A DNA stretch of 64,000 bases from Trissonchulus latispiculum (lineage: Eukaryota > Nematoda > Enoplea > Enoplida > Ironidae). Where the stretch lies: the NCBI GenBank assembly GCA_030248195.1, contig JASAND010030512.1, forward strand, positions 38,717 through 102,716, in the 5' to 3' direction. Under the pieces are notes generated by a model that did no database searches, was not told the DNA's origin, and saw only the letters and a program-made list of their open reading frames with translations. The first letter of the stretch is position 1. Every line of letters begins with the position of its first letter. The position numbers and the translations under genes are program-made. This document shows, piece after piece, positions 63,083-64,000 of the stretch.

Positions 63083-63344
63083 GGGATTATGCGATGTCCG
63101 GAAGAAATAGAAGCACATATTCTTGAGTGGTGAGTAGGCTACACTGAATTTTAATGGCATACAAAATATTCAAAAGATATATACGTACGGAGGTACACAT
63201 GTTTTGTCAGAAATAGCCGAGCAGAACGAGATGGACTTTTATTTCAATAGCTGGCGTTAATTAAAAGACAAAAAATTCACAATGATTAAACAGAACAATG
63301 GAACAAAAGCTTGTGAAATGTTGCCGTCGTCTAACAACCTCTTG

Positions 63345-63660
63345 AGGCAAAAAATTCTTTGGGGGGATTTTTCGAGAAAATCCTTAACAATAGCTATTTT
63401 TTTGCTGCTGAGTTAAAAATTGTATTTATTATTTATTCTTTTAACCTAAATTCAAGCTTAAAATAACTAAAGGCGTCAAGAAATCCGGGGAGAAATCAGA
63501 AGGAAGTTTTCGGAAATTTACCTTCAAAACCATATTTTTCCCGGGAATTTTGGAGTTCTGGGGGAGGGCCCGGGTCCTTTGGGGTCGACAGAGGTCTGAG
63601 GGGGGAACATTTTCTGGACGCTCTACCCACTGTAGGAAAATGCCGTGATCGTTACTGTGG
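63345..63660. mobile_element. GC-tract element, mirror copy in the right arm
   Basis: Inverse of 59080-59370: TTAACCTAAATTCAAGCTTAAAA, GGAAATTTACCTTCAAAACC and the end ACTGTAGGAAAATGCC. The central hairpin has decayed to TCCGGGGAGAAATCAGA. Confidence 0.6.
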
Positions 63661-64000
63661 AAGCTAGCTCTTAAGGTATAGACTGACAGTAGTGAATTCT
63701 GAATTTGGATTTTGGTTTTGTCTGAGGCATGAAAATTTAATGTAATGTAAAATCAAAGTATTTCCTATCTCTGAGCTTCTAGGCCATCGCTCGCTGGCTT
63801 GATCTGACAGCTGCGTAGTAGTGCCTTTAATTCAACCAGATTTGTTGTTAATACAAATATCTGGCTCTCATACTTGCTGTCTCCTTGAATCTAACCTCAG
63901 TGACATATTTTATGTATATATATACATAAATTATGTTCATTACGCTGTCTAGCTACGTATATATATATATATATGTACATGTTTGTTTGTTAGAGGTTGC

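Larger units (their letters stand above)
58600..64000. repeat. Large imperfect inverted duplication carrying a KCTD gene and its decayed copy
   Basis: Sequence from ~58731 to 61310 recurs inverted from 61378 to the window end. 64000-63930 is the inverse of 58731-58800 (GCAACCTCTAACAAACAAAC); 63890-63340 mirrors 58840-59370; 63240-63110 mirrors 59480-59575; 62230-62790 mirrors the KCTD gene. The right arm continues beyond the window. The centre is the TA tract at 61310-61378. Divergence is clearly greater in the right-arm gene copy. Confidence 0.88.

Overview
This is animal nuclear DNA, AT-rich and intron-heavy, from an invertebrate whose lineage I could not identify from the sequence. The evidence is a GT-AG spliced gene with kilobase introns, a KCTD-type BTB gene, APE-type non-LTR retrotransposon remnants and many hAT-like miniature elements. 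There are no bacterial operons, rRNA genes or CRISPR arrays.

The backbone (4.8-42.9 kb, + strand) is the 3' half of a calcineurin catalytic subunit A gene (PPP3C / CanA family). I can follow eight exon positions in perfect phase. They run from the last metal-ligand histidine segment, through [11 protein letters not shown] and the calcineurin B-binding helix, to the autoinhibitory domain and stop codon. The 5' half of the gene lies outside the window. Two consecutive exon positions are each present twice with intact splice sites, identical phase and conserved protein: the calmodulin-binding segment (26440-26524 / 27010-27094, 85 bp each) and the autoinhibitory segment (33262-33359, 98 bp / 40383-40477, 95 bp). 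At each position, using exactly one copy keeps the frame, while using both or neither breaks it. The gene is therefore predicted to make four isoforms that differ in how calmodulin and the autoinhibitory segment control the phosphatase. This double mutually exclusive cassette is the most interesting content of the window. A possible 9-nt microexon (18622-18630) lies in the intron just before it.

The introns and flanks are crowded with non-coding mobile DNA: (i) three copies (5.4-9.0, 10.0-13.1 and 55.1-58.0 kb) of a composite element made of a terminal hairpin, a conserved block, an array of 145-155 bp monomers that is different in each copy, and a long inverted repeat; (ii) hAT-like elements, four with perfect 8-bp target duplications, several carrying short tandem repeats just inside their ends; (iii) several fold-back families, including one with 345-bp arms; (iv) a TTAA-flanked family; (v) GC-tract elements with a central TCCGGCGAAGCCGGA mini-hairpin; and (vi) a degenerate tRNA-Leu-like SINE.

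From 42.9 to 47.9 kb the DNA is mostly unique and probably contains the calcineurin 3' UTR. From 49.4 to 54 kb there is a minus-strand LINE remnant split by a 2.5-kb hAT insertion. The right end (58.6-64.0 kb) is a large imperfect inverted duplication. Its left arm holds an intact intronless KCTD-like gene (minus strand) and its right arm a frameshifted, internally deleted copy (plus strand). The two are separated by two successive hairpins around a (TA)n tract.
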